A DNA stretch of 42,399 nt from contig JBKEHD010000007.1 in NCBI GenBank assembly GCA_046710445.1, positions 1 to 42,399 of the forward strand, given 5' to 3'. Made by a program: the position numbers and the translations under genes. Shown here piece by piece: positions 9,665 to 18,571 of the stretch (within the stretch, counting starts at the first letter, position 1; each line of letters begins with the position of its first letter). The DNA is from JBKEHD01 sp046710445 (lineage in GTDB: Bacteria; Pseudomonadota; Alphaproteobacteria; Rickettsiales; Midichloriaceae). Below the pieces are notes generated by a model. The model was not told the DNA's origin and searched no databases. It worked only from the letters and a program-made list of their open reading frames with translations.

Positions 9665-10843
9665 TTAGATTTTTGATATCATATTTAGTATTTTTTTTGC
9701 ACCATTATCCTTTGTATCATAATTTAATGTTTTATGATGACTTTCATTTTTGAGTATAATTTCATATTCATTGTAATCTAAATCAAAAGCTTTGCCATTG
9801 GAACAATCATTAGCAATAATCATATCCAATTCTTTTTTAATTAGTTTTTTTCGTGCATTTTCAATCAAATCATTTGTCTCAGCAGCAAAACCTATAACTT
9901 TCAGAGTACTATGCTTATTTTTCTTTACGCAATCAAAGATATCGGATGTTCTTTTGAAATTAAATTGAATATCAACATTTTCATAATCTTTCTTTATTTT
10001 TTTACTAGAAATATGAGAAGATTTATAGTCTGAAACCGCTGCACAATTTATTATTATATCAAAATCACCCAACAATCTTTGCACCTCTCTCTCCATATCA
10101 TCAGCTGATACAATTTTTGTAATATTCACTTCATTATTGGTAAGGAATACAAGCTTCTCCAAATATTCTGATTTTGCAGATACAAATTCAACCACAGCAC
10201 CCATTTTTATTGCATTTTTCGCCAAATAAAATCCTGTTTTTCCACTACTATTATTACTTAGATACCTTATTGGATCCAAATACTCCTTTGTTGCACCAGA
10301 ACAAATTAATATTTTTTTTCCAGCAAAAATTTTCTCTGTCAGATGTGATTTAATTTGAAATAAGATTTGCTCAGGCTCAAGCATACGACCATCACCATAA
10401 TCACCACAAGCCTGCTCTCCAATTGCGGTTGATAATATTGTAATATTGTTTTTTGTTAATGTTTCTAAATTTTTCAATACAGCAACATTATTCAACATAT
10501 CCTTGTTCATAGCAGGAGCTACCAATACCGGGGCTGTAGTTGCTATACAAATAGTTGATAATAAATCATCTGCAATACCATGAGCTAATTTTGCAATGAA
10601 ATTGGCAGAAGATGGTGCAACAATTAGTATATCAGCCCATTTAGCCAACTCTATATGCTCAAATGAAGAAATAATATTTTCATTATCAGATAATGCATCC
10701 AAAACTACTTCTGAAACATATTTTTTTGCATTTTCAGTCAAAACACATTTAACATTAAATCCGCTCTTTTTTAAAATCCTTACCAATAACGGAATTTTAT
10801 ATGCAGCTATCCCACCGGTAATACCTATCAATATATTTGTCAT
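9665..10843 (-). CDS. coaBC: bifunctional phosphopantothenoylcysteine decarboxylase / phosphopantothenate-cysteine ligase
   Basis: 392 residues, full length for Dfp/CoaBC, which carries out two steps of coenzyme A synthesis. The N-terminal FMN-binding decarboxylase starts ILIGITGGIAAYK and has active-site H63 (EHIELAKWAD), APAMNKDM and the lid Cys in ACGDYGDGRM. The C-terminal CTP-dependent ligase shows SGATKEYLDP, the SNNSSGK loop and AAVSDY. It is the last gene of a compact operon efp-bolA-grxD-coaBC, 11 nt after grxD. The end abuts the convergent symporter-kinase gene with no visible terminator. Confidence 0.96.
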   Translation of the reverse strand: MTNILIGITGGIAAYKIPLLVRILKKSGFNVKCVLTENAKKYVSEVVLDALSDNENIISSFEHIELAKWADILIVAPSSANFIAKLAHGIADDLLSTICIATTAPVLVAPAMNKDMLNNVAVLKNLETLTKNNITILSTAIGEQACGDYGDGRMLEPEQILFQIKSHLTEKIFAGKKILICSGATKEYLDPIRYLSNNSSGKTGFYLAKNAIKMGAVVEFVSAKSEYLEKLVFLTNNEVNITKIVSADDMEREVQRLLGDFDIIINCAAVSDYKSSHISSKKIKKDYENVDIQFNFKRTSDIFDCVKKNKHSTLKVIGFAAETNDLIENARKKLIKKELDMIIANDCSNGKAFDLDYNEYEIILKNESHHKTLNYDTKDNGAKKILNMISKI

Positions 10844-10854
10844 ATATCAGTATA

Positions 10855-11166
10855 TTACTTTACTAATATCTTTTGCAACTCACCGCTTTGATATAATTCT
10901 TTCACTATATCACAACCGCCTATGAACTCTTGTTTACTATATAATTGTGGTATTGTTGGCCAATCAGAATAATCTTTGATCCCCTGTCTCATACCCTCAT
11001 CTTCTAATATATTAACATCTAAATATTCCACTTCTAAAATTTTTAATATATTAATAACCATAGATGAAAATCCACACATTGGCTCATCCCTGGTACCCTT
11101 CATAAACAACACAACATCATTGCTATTTATTATTTTTTTAATTTTTTCTTGTATGTTTTCTGTCAT
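10855..11166 (-). CDS. grxD: monothiol glutaredoxin (Grx4/GrxD type)
   Basis: 103 residues. The monothiol signature CGFS lies at 31-34, with K23 of FMKGT and the downstream WPTIPQLY and GGCDI motifs that bind glutathione. Proteins of this class hold a glutathione-ligated [2Fe-2S] cluster and pass it to other proteins, often as a heterodimer with BolA. The start ATG lies 1 nt after the bolA stop, so the two partners are encoded side by side and translated together. Expected to act in the cytosol, supplying clusters to enzymes such as the IspG encoded nearby (inference). Confidence 0.97.
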   Translation of the reverse strand: MTENIQEKIKKIINSNDVVLFMKGTRDEPMCGFSSMVINILKILEVEYLDVNILEDEGMRQGIKDYSDWPTIPQLYSKQEFIGGCDIVKELYQSGELQKILVK

Positions 11167-11167
11167 A

Positions 11168-11398
11168 TTAATACTCTATTGTTTTGATTGATAATGCATG
11201 CAAATCCTTGCCTAAATATTCTTTTAATGCTTCATTCACCAGCTTATGCTGCTTTACTTTACTTAAATTATTAAATTTCTTAGACTGTATTTTTACTTCA
11301 TAATGATTTTGATCTCCTACAGTGTCTTTCAATTCAATGTTTGAATCAGGAAAATTTTCTAAAATAATACCGTATAATAATTCATATTCCATTCCCAT
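11168..11398 (-). CDS. bolA: BolA family protein
   Basis: 76 residues, the size of short BolA/IbaG proteins. It has the BolA class II KH-like fold: acidic N-terminal helix, a DxxGDxxHYEV-like strand pair (VGDQNHYEVKI), the helix LSKVKQHKLVNEAL (the usual R-VxxHRxVxxxL) and the closing HALSIKT strand. The His residues serve as Fe-S ligands when paired with a CGFS glutaredoxin. It sits 2 nt after efp and 1 nt before grxD, which supports a Grx4-BolA cluster carrier. BolA is reported to be controlled by CtrA in Ehrlichia; I see no CtrA box in front of this operon. Confidence 0.95.
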   Translation of the reverse strand: MGMEYELLYGIILENFPDSNIELKDTVGDQNHYEVKIQSKKFNNLSKVKQHKLVNEALKEYLGKDLHALSIKTIEY

Positions 11399-11400
11399 AT

Positions 11401-11964
11401 TTAGCTTACCCTTTCAATATATTTCATTTCTTTTGTATCAATTAAAATAGTGTCTCCCTGGTTTACAAAAGGAGGAATAGTAATTCGTATTCCATTTTCT
11501 AAAAGTGCAGGTTTATATGAAGATGTAGAAGTTTGTCCTTTTACCACAGATTCACATTCTTGAATCACAACTTTTAAATTTTCTGGTAAAGAAGCTAAAA
11601 GAGGTTGATCGTCGTATGACTCTAATGTAACATCAATACCCTCCTGTAAAAAAGCAATTTGTACACCTAATAAATTTTTACTAATTGTTTTTTGTTCATA
11701 AGTATCATTATTCATTAAAACCAAATTATCCCCCTCTTCATACAAATATTGATATATTTCTTGCTCCACCCTTATCTTCTCAACATCCTCTCCACTCCTA
11801 AATCTATGATTGATTTTGGTACCAGAGCTAACATCTTTCATTTCTATCTGTACATACGCTCCACCTTTTCCAGGCTGAGTATGCATTCTTTTCATAACAA
11901 CACAACATCTGTCATTATACTTAATAATATTTCCAACCCTTATATCGTTAGCTCCTATCTTCAT
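11401..11964 (-). CDS. efp: elongation factor P
   Basis: 187 residues, three beta-barrel domains as in canonical EF-P. The protein relieves ribosomes stalled at polyproline stretches. The loop that carries the modified lysine reads HTQPGKGGAY with Lys at 33; a Lys here fits the beta-lysylation type, but the modifying enzymes are not in this window. The C-terminal signature (VNQGDTILIDTKEMKYIER) is intact. It is the first gene of the operon with bolA, grxD and coaBC (gaps 2, 1 and 11 nt). The short gap to terC (12017) holds no convincing promoter by eye. Confidence 0.97.
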   Translation of the reverse strand: MKIGANDIRVGNIIKYNDRCCVVMKRMHTQPGKGGAYVQIEMKDVSSGTKINHRFRSGEDVEKIRVEQEIYQYLYEEGDNLVLMNNDTYEQKTISKNLLGVQIAFLQEGIDVTLESYDDQPLLASLPENLKVVIQECESVVKGQTSTSSYKPALLENGIRITIPPFVNQGDTILIDTKEMKYIERVS

Positions 11965-12016
11965 ATATTGCAGTACCTTTGTTTTTTAAATTTTTATCAT
12001 AAAAGATTAAAAAATG

Positions 12017-12943
12017 CTATTTTTGTTTATACTTTTTTTCAAAAAATAAAGAAAATAAAATAGAAATAATTATAAATGCAAAAATAGTAATGATCGATAC
12101 ATAATTCGAAAAATGTATACCATAAAATCCTAAAATCATCTTGAACCCTATATATATCAACATATACCCAATGCCATGCTTCAGATACTGAAATTTTTGT
12201 ATTGCATTATATAAAATAAAATACATTGATCTCAACCCTAAAATAGCAAGGACATTTGAGCTAAAAGCTATAAAAGGTTCTTTTGTGATAGCTAAAACAG
12301 CTGGTACTGAATCAAAAGCAAAAATTATATCGGCTTTTTCAATAAGTAACAAAGCAAGCATAAGCGGAGTTATGTATATTTTGTTATCTTTCTTGATATA
12401 AAAAGATCCACTAGACATATCATTAGTGTATTTAAAATACTTTTTTACTAACCTGATAACAATATTATCATCCATGTCCTTCATATTATCCGTCCCCATG
12501 GTGGGCAACTTATATCCGCTATATATAAGAAACAAACCAAATGGAATAAATATCCACTGAAATAGATCTATTATATACAAACCTAAAGTTATCATGAGAA
12601 GCCTAAAAATGATCGCTCCCAAAACTCCATAAAATAAAATTTTATGCTGATGTTTGCTATCTATCCCAAAATAACTAAAAATCATTATGAATACAAAGAC
12701 ATTATCTACACTTAAAGATAATTCAATGAAATACGCAGTACTGAATTCAATTAAAGTTTCAAAATCCGTATATAAAAAGATAGCAATCCCTACTATAAAA
12801 GCCAGGAACAACCATAATGCTGACATAAGCACAGCACTTTTAACACTTAATGTGCTATTACTACGAAACGATATACCTAAATCAATAAATACAGCGAAAC
12901 ATAGCATTAATATTAATAATATCCAAAAATAAGTAGGAAACAT
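12017..12943 (-). CDS. TerC/Alx family membrane protein
   Basis: 308 residues with about eight to nine membrane segments. It has the features of the TerC family: an early WILLILML helix with an intramembrane Asp (FIDLGIS), ELSLSVDNVFVFI with its conserved acidic pair, and IEKADIIFAFDSVPAVLAI with a second acidic set. Family members such as E. coli Alx and Bacillus MeeF/MeeY export Mn2+; some were named for tellurite resistance. Metal export here is inference. It lies downstream of dnaK on the same strand but is separated by a possible terminator. No tellurite cluster is nearby. Confidence 0.88.
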   Translation of the reverse strand: MFPTYFWILLILMLCFAVFIDLGISFRSNSTLSVKSAVLMSALWLFLAFIVGIAIFLYTDFETLIEFSTAYFIELSLSVDNVFVFIMIFSYFGIDSKHQHKILFYGVLGAIIFRLLMITLGLYIIDLFQWIFIPFGLFLIYSGYKLPTMGTDNMKDMDDNIVIRLVKKYFKYTNDMSSGSFYIKKDNKIYITPLMLALLLIEKADIIFAFDSVPAVLAITKEPFIAFSSNVLAILGLRSMYFILYNAIQKFQYLKHGIGYMLIYIGFKMILGFYGIHFSNYVSIITIFAFIIISILFSLFFEKKYKQK

Positions 12944-12966
12944 AAATTTTTCATATTTTTCACAAC

Positions 12967-13005
12967 AACATGGGATGATAGTTTAAAATAAACCTCACCC
13001 ATGTT
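12967..13005 (-). terminator. candidate hairpin terminator after dnaK
   Basis: Nested inverted repeats lie 23 nt after the dnaK stop: outer arms AACATGGG (12967-12974) and CCCATGTT (12998-13005), inner arms GTTTA (12981-12985) and TAAAC (12989-12993). The outer stem has GC pairs, but the sequence after it on the minus strand is not a clear U-run, so termination efficiency is uncertain. It separates dnaK from terC. Confidence 0.45.
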
Positions 13006-13027
13006 AATAGTGTAACTTAATTATTTA

Positions 13028-14980
13028 CTATTTTGAATCTTTATCTTTTTTTTCTTTTTCATCTTGTACCTCTTCAAATTCTGCATCAACTACTTTTTCA
13101 TCTTTTTCAGAAGAAGAGGCGTCAGAATTTTCTCCTTCACCACTTGAAGAAGCCCCTTCATCACCAGCTTGCCCTTTATTATCTCCATAAACTTGCTGAC
13201 CTATTTTCATAGACATCTGTGTCAAATGTTCAGTTTTGCTTTTAATTTCTTCAACATTTTCTTTTTCTAAAGATTCTTTTAAACCTTTAATAGCAGCCTC
13301 TACATCAGTTTTATCTTGCTCAGAAACTTTATCACCAAATTCTTTCATACTTTTTTCCGTAGAATAAACAAGAGAATCACCTTGGTTTTTTGCTTCAATT
13401 AACTCCTTTTTTTCTTCATCTTTACTTGCATTTTCTTCTGCATCTTTAACCATTTTTTCAATTTCAGCATCAGATAATCCGCCACAAGATTGTATAGTTA
13501 TCTTTTGCTCTTTACCAGTTCCCTTATCTTTTGCAGAAACATGTAATATCCCATTCGCATCTACATCAAAAGTAACTTCAATTTGAGCCATACCTCTTGG
13601 AGCTGGAGCTATACCTTCAAGATTAAATTGCCCAAGCAATTTATTGTCTGCCGCCATTTTCCTCTCACCTTGAAAAACCCTAATTGTAACAGCAGCCTGA
13701 TTATCCTCAGCAGTAGAAAAAACCTGACTTTTCTTTGTAGGTATTGTGCTGTTTCTCTCTATTAATGCAGTAAGTACACCACCCAAAGTCTCAATTCCTA
13801 TGCTAAGTGGAGTTACATCAAGTAATACAACATCTTTCATATCACCACTCAATACTGCACCTTGAACAGCAGCACCGATAGCAACAACTTCATCAGGATT
13901 CACACCTTTATGTGGCTCTTTACCAAAAAAATCTTTAACTTTTTCTAAAACTTTTGGCATCCTTGTCATACCACCAACCATCACAACATCATCTATTTCA
14001 GAAGCTGAAACACCAGCATCTTTCAAAGCTGCTTTGCAAGGCTCTATACTTCTACTGATTAACTCCTCTACCAAGCTTTCAAATTTTGCTCTTGTGATCT
14101 TTATATTTAGATGTTTAGGACCAGATGCATCAGCTGTAATATATGGCAAATTCACATCTGTTTCCATAGAATTAGAAAGCTCTATTTTTGCTTTTTCTGC
14201 AGATTCTTTCAATCTTTGAAGCGCAAGTGGATCCTTCATTAAATCTACACCATCACTCTTCTTAAATTCACTACATAAATAGTCCAAAAGCTTTAAATCA
14301 AAATCTTCTCCACCCAAGAATGTATCACCATTTGTCGCTTTCACTTCAAATATACCATCTCCGATTTCCAAAATAGAAACATCAAATGTACCACCACCTA
14401 AATCATAAACGACTATAATTTTATTTTCATTTTTATCTAATCCATAAGCAAGTGCAGCTGCAGTTGGTTCATTTATTATTCTTAAAACTTCCAATCCTGC
14501 TATTTTTCCTGCATCTTTAGTTGCTTGTCTTTGTGAATCATTAAAATATGCTGGCACTGTAATAACAGCTTTTGTCACCTTTTCACCTAAAAATGATTCT
14601 GCAGTTTCTTTCATTTTTTGCAAAATCATAGCGCTAATTTGGCTAGGGGCATATTTTTCATTATTAACTTGAACCCAAGCATCTTTATTTTTTGCTTCAA
14701 TTACTTTATAAGGAACTTTCTTGGATAACTCTTTTGTTTTAGAATCAGAAAAATTTCTACCTATTAATCTTTTAACAGCATAAATTGTCCCTTCAGGATT
14801 TGTAACAGCTTGCCTTTTCGCAGATTGTCCTACAAGCTTTTCACCTTTTTCTGTAAAAGCTACAATTGATGGAGTTGTTCTAGTTCCCTCTGCATTTTCT
14901 ATAACCTTAGAATTACCGCCATCCATCACAGATACGCATGAATTTGTAGTTCCTAGATCTATTCCTATTATTTTACTCAT
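13028..14980 (-). CDS. dnaK: chaperone DnaK (Hsp70)
   Basis: 650 residues, full length. The ATPase domain begins IGIDLGTTNSCV and contains AYFNDSQRQATKDAG, VYDLGGGTFDVSI and VGGMTRMPKV. The linker VLLDVTPLSIG and the substrate-binding domain follow, and the C-terminus is a Ser/Glu/Asp-rich tail ending in EKKDKDSK. It folds and protects cytosolic proteins with DnaJ and GrpE. The usual dnaJ partner is not next to it; terC follows instead. A sigma70-like promoter with a directly repeated 9-mer is visible upstream, which would allow stress control. Confidence 0.99.
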   Translation of the reverse strand: MSKIIGIDLGTTNSCVSVMDGGNSKVIENAEGTRTTPSIVAFTEKGEKLVGQSAKRQAVTNPEGTIYAVKRLIGRNFSDSKTKELSKKVPYKVIEAKNKDAWVQVNNEKYAPSQISAMILQKMKETAESFLGEKVTKAVITVPAYFNDSQRQATKDAGKIAGLEVLRIINEPTAAALAYGLDKNENKIIVVYDLGGGTFDVSILEIGDGIFEVKATNGDTFLGGEDFDLKLLDYLCSEFKKSDGVDLMKDPLALQRLKESAEKAKIELSNSMETDVNLPYITADASGPKHLNIKITRAKFESLVEELISRSIEPCKAALKDAGVSASEIDDVVMVGGMTRMPKVLEKVKDFFGKEPHKGVNPDEVVAIGAAVQGAVLSGDMKDVVLLDVTPLSIGIETLGGVLTALIERNSTIPTKKSQVFSTAEDNQAAVTIRVFQGERKMAADNKLLGQFNLEGIAPAPRGMAQIEVTFDVDANGILHVSAKDKGTGKEQKITIQSCGGLSDAEIEKMVKDAEENASKDEEKKELIEAKNQGDSLVYSTEKSMKEFGDKVSEQDKTDVEAAIKGLKESLEKENVEEIKSKTEHLTQMSMKIGQQVYGDNKGQAGDEGASSSGEGENSDASSSEKDEKVVDAEFEEVQDEKEKKDKDSK

Positions 14981-15002
14981 TTTAAAAAAAATAATTACGT
15001 TG

Positions 15003-15032
15003 TTTGATCTCTATATAATGTTTTTTGATCTC
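15003..15032. repeat. 9-bp direct repeat in the dnaK promoter, possible operator
   Basis: TTTGATCTC occurs at 15003-15011 and 15024-15032 (plus-strand reading), exactly 21 bp apart, close to two helical turns. One copy lies in the spacer between -35 and -10, the other directly after the -10. This placement suits a repressor or activator dimer. It does not resemble the CIRCE element. Confidence 0.5.
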
Positions 15033-15039
15033 AAAACAA
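15012..15039 (-). promoter_or_regulatory. dnaK promoter
   Basis: Read on the minus strand: -35 TTGTTT (15034-15039), 16-nt spacer, -10 TATATA (15012-15017), with the dnaK ATG about 25 nt after the expected start. The -35 is part of CTTGTTT, which partly resembles the CTTG core of alphaproteobacterial sigma32 promoters, but the -10 is of the housekeeping type. Confidence 0.6.
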
Positions 15040-15131
15040 GTGAATATTTAAAAAAAATTTATTAAATTTTCTGCAATATATTTTTAATGTTGGTAGCATA
15101 AGTACCATCGGCATTTTTGTTAATTAACAGT

Positions 15132-16829
15132 TTACAAACCATATTCCGACTGGTTTGAGGTGAATTCAGGAAAATATTCTTCATCATTATTCTCCCATTC
15201 TTCATCAAATTGAGCATACGTATCTGTATTTGTATCAGTTTCTATCAATACTTTACTGCAATGTTTTTCATATAATGATTGTACCTTGGAAATAGTATTA
15301 TACCCCACATACACAGTTGCCGCAGCAGTATATGCAATTCCAATTGGTGATGGAAGTATATATGGTGCAATCATAAATGCTACTGATACAGCTGCTTCCT
15401 CTAATGCAATTTCAGTATTTTTTTCTGTATAAATATTACCCAGTATAGCAATCATATTAGTCGTGACAGATAATTTATTAAAACCAGTAACTAACCCATG
15501 TAACTGAACATAATCTATCACTACTTTTTGAATATTTTCCTTCGTAGGTTCCTCTAATGCATTCACCCCATCTACTGCAACATCTATCATCTTAAATACT
15601 GTAGCTGCATGATATAATAATTTTTGAGATTTTATAATAAAATCTTTCTTTTGATTTGGTATAGCTTCTTCTCCCCCTATTGGCTCCCATGTTTCATGAG
15701 TTTCTCCAGATACTCCTTCTTCTATTTGCTCTACATGCGAATCTTTAGATGGCAATATTTGAACTGACTCATCTAAATGAGATTTTTTTTCAGAAGAATA
15801 CTCTAATAAACATTCCACATGAGATACAGCACTACCTCCTGATGCTGGTGCTGCTGTACTTCCTACATTTCCTGCTGCACACTCGAATTCCAGCATTTTT
15901 GCACCAATTTCATCTATTGAATCACTACGGAAAATACTCTTTATTTTGAACACAAATAATGCCAAAGATTGTTCTGTTCCAGCATAAAGTTGTTTAGCGT
16001 CATGATCTAAAAATTGTAACAATGATTCTCCCCAATTTTTTTGCGTATTGTATATTATACGTAGTGGACTATCTTGCTCATAGAAAAAATTACTCACAAG
16101 TATTTTAAAAGGCTCATCTTTATATTTCTCTTTTTGCACTAGATAAGAGGTATAAAATTGCATCCACTTTTCTATATGGTGTAGTATGTGAAGGCTGTGC
16201 TCCCATAAAAAACCTTGTTCAGAAAACAAATTGCTATGTGCATCTTTTGCTTTTATTTGAAGGATTGGCGTTTGCTGCTCCAGTAATTGATGAACGTTAT
16301 ATACAATTATAGGAGAATCTGTATCTCCCAATACAAAATACTGATTAGTGTTTAAATACTGAATTTTTTTTTCTTGTGCATACGCAACAAAACATTTTTG
16401 TAGATTCATATCGACACCATATTTCGTGGCATGCACTCCATCTCCTAGCTCTTTTTTTAACTCACTACTTTTATATGCACCAACTAAGTGTTCTGGAATG
16501 AGAAGTGTTGCATCTAACCCTTGTAGCGGTAAAAAATCAGTCAGCAAAAAAATATCCTCTGGACTACCACAAAATTTACTCAAAGTATCTTGAGGTATAT
16601 TCTTGATTGGGATAATTATCGCTACTTTATCATCACGAACTCTACCAGCATGAGATGCAACTATATGAGAAAGTGTAAAATGTATAGTTTGTCTTGCAAT
16701 AGAAATAGGTAATTTTGCTAATTCTGCACCTGTATATTCACCATATTTTCTTATTCCAGCAAACAACCCTGTCCCATCTGGGATACAAGACATAGAATGC
16801 ACTAATACTGAATTTTCACCTCTTAACAT
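15132..16829 (-). CDS. hypothetical protein, candidate secreted or effector protein
   Basis: I do not recognise the family. An upstream ATG at 16871 exists, but it lies inside the spacer of a near-perfect promoter, so I choose the ATG at 16829, preceded by GGGGTG (565 residues). The N-terminal ~200 residues form a compact domain starting MLRGENSVLVHSMSC with PDGTGLFAGIRKYG and PISIARQTIHFTLSHIVASH. The middle (about 330-400) is Ser/Glu/Ala-rich and disordered-looking. Around 475-515 there is a hydrophobic, Ala/Pro/Gly-rich stretch (VAFMIAPYILPSPIGIAY) that could enter a membrane. The tail is very acidic. The island setting next to an ankyrin operon suggests a host-directed role, which is inference. 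Confidence 0.75.
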   Translation of the reverse strand: MLRGENSVLVHSMSCIPDGTGLFAGIRKYGEYTGAELAKLPISIARQTIHFTLSHIVASHAGRVRDDKVAIIIPIKNIPQDTLSKFCGSPEDIFLLTDFLPLQGLDATLLIPEHLVGAYKSSELKKELGDGVHATKYGVDMNLQKCFVAYAQEKKIQYLNTNQYFVLGDTDSPIIVYNVHQLLEQQTPILQIKAKDAHSNLFSEQGFLWEHSLHILHHIEKWMQFYTSYLVQKEKYKDEPFKILVSNFFYEQDSPLRIIYNTQKNWGESLLQFLDHDAKQLYAGTEQSLALFVFKIKSIFRSDSIDEIGAKMLEFECAAGNVGSTAAPASGGSAVSHVECLLEYSSEKKSHLDESVQILPSKDSHVEQIEEGVSGETHETWEPIGGEEAIPNQKKDFIIKSQKLLYHAATVFKMIDVAVDGVNALEEPTKENIQKVVIDYVQLHGLVTGFNKLSVTTNMIAILGNIYTEKNTEIALEEAAVSVAFMIAPYILPSPIGIAYTAAATVYVGYNTISKVQSLYEKHCSKVLIETDTNTDTYAQFDEEWENNDEEYFPEFTSNQSEYGL

Positions 16830-16856
16830 CACAACACCCCAAATGATTATTGCGCA

Positions 16857-16885
16857 ATTATAACAAAACATTTGATAAAAATCAA
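16857..16885 (-). promoter_or_regulatory. sigma70-type promoter of the 565-residue gene
   Basis: On the minus strand: -35 TTGATT (16880-16885), exactly 17 nt, then a perfect -10 TATAAT (16857-16862). The ATG at 16871 falls in the spacer, so it cannot be the start of the protein made from this promoter. The leader to ATG 16829 would be about 20 nt. Confidence 0.75.
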
Positions 16886-16965
16886 CCTTTCAGTACAATC
16901 TGTGGCTGAATTTCCACACTATTATCACTACCCAATATATATTTTATATAAAGTACAAAAAGATA

Positions 16966-17586
16966 TTAATAAAAAATCTCCTCTATTATTTCCTTTCCTA
17001 TATTTATTGCTATTGCCCAAATCATCAATGCAGCAACTTTGTTAATCACTTTCATCCACAACTCAGATTTATGCAGTTTATGGCCAGCAAATGCAATCCC
17101 ATAAAACCATAACCAAGATACAACTATACAGCTGATAGTATATGCAAATTTAGGCTGGCCTGAATATTGTATAGAGTTGCTTCCTATTACCATTATTGTA
17201 TCGGTAATTGCATGAGGATTAAAAAATGATACAGATGTAGTAAATAAAATTTGTTTCTTTGCTGAAAATGCCTTTTTCTTTTCTGATAGTTTTATTGTTG
17301 CTTTATTCCACGTGATGTAGCCTATGTAAATGAAGAAAAAAAAGCTTGCGATAAATAGCGTTAATTTTAACCAAGATAACTGCAATATTAAAAGCGATAC
17401 CCCAAGTACAGACAGGATTATAAGTATAGTATCACATATGGAAGCCGTGATTACACTAGGCAGTGTATGCAGCATTCTCTTTTGTGTAGCACCTTGATTA
17501 AATATAAAAAGATTTTGCATTCCCAATGGCATTATAAGTCCAAGTGCCAATATTGAACCATGTAACGTAGCATAAAATATTTCCAT
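16966..17586 (-). CDS. LysE/ArgO family amino-acid exporter
   Basis: 206 residues with about six membrane helices, the size of LysE/RhtB/ArgO exporters. Typical features are the N-terminal PLGMQNLFIFNQGA, a TASICDTILI helix with intramembrane Asp, and the SFFNPHAITDT motif after the second helix pair, closest in wording to the ArgO/LysE branch that exports basic amino acids. Substrate is inference. In an obligate intracellular bacterium such an exporter might balance excess amino acids from host peptides. It stands alone, 93 bp or less from genes on either side. Confidence 0.88.
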   Translation of the reverse strand: MEIFYATLHGSILALGLIMPLGMQNLFIFNQGATQKRMLHTLPSVITASICDTILIILSVLGVSLLILQLSWLKLTLFIASFFFFIYIGYITWNKATIKLSEKKKAFSAKKQILFTTSVSFFNPHAITDTIMVIGSNSIQYSGQPKFAYTISCIVVSWLWFYGIAFAGHKLHKSELWMKVINKVAALMIWAIAINIGKEIIEEIFY

Positions 17587-17675
17587 TTATATAGGTGTTA
17601 ATTTCACTTAGGAGCACATTATAAGCTATTTTCATATTAATACAAAAATAACTTATATAAAAATATCTATGATCA

Positions 17676-18551
17676 TTACCTACTACTCATTACTCTCTGT
17701 TGCCCTGGTTGCCCTGCTTTATTTCTGCTTTGCTCTGTACCTAATTGAGCCTGTTTTCGTACAGTAGGTTTTTTATGTGCAACATTTTTTACTTCTTCTC
17801 TTATTCGTTGCGCTTCTGCTTGTTGCTGTATAGGCACTTGATCCTCTTGTTGATTTACTTCTTGTTTCGCAGGAACTTTCTCTTGATCATTTACTTGTTG
17901 TTTTAAAGCAGCTACAGCCACATCTTTAGAACCCGCTTCTTTACCAACTTTTTCCATGTATTCATATAAATTACCTTTTATTGGTTCCTTTGATCCATCA
18001 TTTCTAACCCATTCAACCTCGCCATCAAATGATTTTCCTTTTAAATACTTCTTATCTTTTTTATAAATATCTTTAATTTCTTCTATTATTTCATTACGAC
18101 GACCTGCATCTTCTTCTTTTAACAATTCTTGCACCTTGATTTGTACATCTATTAGATTAGCTACAGACTCTGCTTCTTTCTGATTTTCTGATATAAACCT
18201 ATCGCATTCAACCGTTAAAACATCAAGAGCTTCTTCATTACTCATTTTTTCACCATAAGCTTTAAAACGCTCCCACTTACTAAGTGGTTTTTTACCCGCT
18301 CTTTTATTTAAAGTCTCAGCTGATTTAATTACCGCTTTTGCAATTTTTGGATCTTTTTCCATCAATTCTAGCAAGTCTTTTTTGCACTCTTTCATCACTT
18401 CTTTCATATCCGCTTGCTGATTCCTTAGTGCTTTAGCAAAATCTGGATCTAACGCAATAGAACTATCAAAATGCCTGCGAAATTTAGTTTCACCACCATT
18501 TTCAGTAGAGCGATTTAAAGCATCTAATACACTTCCTCTACCCTTTGGCAT
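17676..18551 (-). CDS. charged coiled-coil protein, probably the 3' half of a frameshifted kinase-like gene
   Basis: 291 residues if started at ATG 18551, which has no good ribosome site. In the same frame, codons upstream of that ATG read WIIGGDAPD before reaching the A5 run at 18580-18584, where the previous ORF (18572-19261) uses another frame. Adding one A there would join both into one protein. The first ~60 residues (KGRGSVLDALNR, KFRRHFDSS, DFAKALRN) would then be the kinase C-lobe. Residues ~60-190 are Lys/Glu-rich helices likely to form a coiled coil; residues ~225-291 are Gln-rich and basic (QEVNQQEDQVPIQQQAEAQR), ending in MSSR. Function unknown. Confidence 0.65.
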   Translation of the reverse strand: MPKGRGSVLDALNRSTENGGETKFRRHFDSSIALDPDFAKALRNQQADMKEVMKECKKDLLELMEKDPKIAKAVIKSAETLNKRAGKKPLSKWERFKAYGEKMSNEEALDVLTVECDRFISENQKEAESVANLIDVQIKVQELLKEEDAGRRNEIIEEIKDIYKKDKKYLKGKSFDGEVEWVRNDGSKEPIKGNLYEYMEKVGKEAGSKDVAVAALKQQVNDQEKVPAKQEVNQQEDQVPIQQQAEAQRIREEVKNVAHKKPTVRKQAQLGTEQSRNKAGQPGQQRVMSSR

Positions 18552-18571
18552 ATCCGGAGCATCACCACCTA

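Noticed and set aside
11749..12063. 104-codon plus-strand frame spanning efp and the end of terC
   Set aside because: Antisense to two real genes; His/Tyr/Phe-rich and not protein-like.
16830..16871. Longer N-terminus for the 565-residue protein (ATG 16871)
   Set aside because: This ATG lies in the spacer between the -35 and -10 of the gene's own promoter.
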